From positions 1 to 5,192 of the forward strand of contig JAENXM010000134.1 in assembly GCA_016649525.1 (NCBI GenBank): a stretch of DNA of 5,192 bases, read 5' to 3'. Of the stretch, positions 5,090-5,192 are shown in pieces; the first letter of the stretch is position 1, and every line of letters starts with the position of its first letter. This stretch comes from Actinomycetota bacterium (lineage in GTDB: Bacteria; Actinomycetota; Geothermincolia; Fen-727; Anoxymicrobiaceae). Below the pieces are notes generated by a model. That model worked only from the letters and a program-made list of their open reading frames with translations. It ran no database searches and was not told the DNA's origin. The translations under genes were made by a program, and so were the position numbers.

Positions 5090-5191
5090 CTAAAGCGCAA
5101 CTACAGTCGCTATCTCGAAGGGGCCGAGGGGCAGAGATAGCCTTCGCCCGTCGATAGGCAGTTTTTCCAACTCGCTCTCGAGCAGGTCGGT
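5090..5191 (-). CDS. C-terminal end of a glycosidase, possibly GH38-type alpha-mannosidase
   Basis: The frame is open from the right edge down to TAG at 5092-5090, giving 33 residues: TDLLESELEKLPIDGRR followed by LSLPLGPFEIATVVAL. The pattern 'LLE', an acidic turn, a Gly-containing hairpin, then alternating hydrophobics ending in PFEI-T is typical of the last beta strands of GH38 alpha-mannosidases. Related terminal beta-sandwich domains of other glycosidases could look alike. The call is tentative because only the tail is visible. The last codons (GTT GCG CTT TAG) lie inside the third copy of the intergenic repeat. The gene is followed, after 189 bases, by the PaaK-like gene on the same strand. 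Confidence 0.5.
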   Translation of the reverse strand, partial: TDLLESELEKLPIDGRRLSLPLGPFEIATVVAL

Positions 5192-5192
5192 C

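Larger units (their letters stand above)
4949..5101 (-). repeat. Array of three hairpin-centred intergenic repeats
   Basis: Two 52-base units (4949-5000 and 5015-5066) differ at four positions. They start GGTTCAC, contain the hairpin core, and end with GCAACGGCGGT plus five or fewer bases. A 14-base spacer containing GGCGCC separates them. A third copy keeps only the 30-base core (5072-5101). The shared core is CCGGCCTGAGAGGCCGG, then G or T, then CTAAAG, one variable base and GCAAC. Each core folds as a GC-rich stem with a three-base loop. Flanking bases of the first and third stems change together (C-G in one, A-T in the other), which is consistent with selection on structure. The array fills most of the gap between two minus-strand genes. 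No T-run follows the stems in the direction of transcription, so ordinary intrinsic termination is not supported. It resembles REP/PU-type repetitive elements, but the family is not recognised. Confidence 0.8.

Noticed and set aside
4949..5101. CRISPR array
   Set aside because: There are only three copies, spaced 66 and 45 bases apart. Homology extends past the hairpin in only some copies, spacers are 14 bases or fewer outside the units, and no cas gene is present.
4894..5157. An open frame on the + strand with repeated TDPGLRGR, and one on the - strand with repeated RPASQAG
   Set aside because: Both are translations of the same DNA hairpin repeats. They overlap the real starts and ends of minus-strand genes, and neither has a ribosome binding site or a recognisable fold.

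Overview
The window looks like a GC-rich bacterial chromosome segment. The bacterium is probably anaerobic or environmental and may be Gram-positive-like. That guess rests on three things: Tad-type pilus biogenesis genes, a cell-wall peptidase of the NlpC/P60 class attached to one of them, and frequent GTG/TTG starts with strong Shine-Dalgarno sites. The sequence alone does not fix a phylum, and no rRNA, tRNA or other marker gene is present.

Layout. Positions 2-1589 (+ strand) hold the end of a Tad/Flp pilus cluster. It contains the C-terminal part of a TadV/CpaA-type prepilin peptidase, a TadE-like minor pseudopilin with a clear prepilin cleavage motif, and a 278-residue protein. The last joins an N-terminal TadG-like membrane anchor to a complete C-terminal NlpC/P60 cysteine peptidase domain. 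The three genes are almost contiguous and read as one operon. Positions 1596-5191 (- strand) converge on it. In transcription order they hold the last 33 codons of a gene resembling the end of a GH38-type alpha-mannosidase, a 189-base intergenic region, a PaaK/CapK-like adenylate-forming enzyme, a 107-base leader, and a GspE/PilB-type secretion/pilus ATPase. The two blocks meet with only six bases between stop codons and no room for a separate terminator.

The 4901-5089 intergenic region is the least ordinary DNA here. It carries two 52-base repeat copies (48 of 52 positions identical) and a third, core-only copy. Each is built around a near-perfect GC-rich hairpin with a three-base loop. The third copy runs into the end of the upstream gene and supplies its last codons and its stop codon. 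Beside the array is a separate motif, GGGGTCAGGTCTTGAAT, that looks like dispersed-repeat DNA.

How the parts work together: the + strand genes make sense as a pilus module in which the peptidase matures the pseudopilin while a membrane-tethered wall hydrolase may open or remodel peptidoglycan for the pilus. The GspE/PilB ATPase is a motor of the type IV pilus/type II secretion class. It differs from the TadA motor expected for a Tad system, and its N-terminal domain has lost the residues usually linked to cyclic-di-GMP binding. The acyl-CoA-ligase-like gene has no evident functional link to either pilus system. The strongest candidates for something new are the TadG-NlpC/P60 fusion and the hairpin repeat family that reaches into a coding end.
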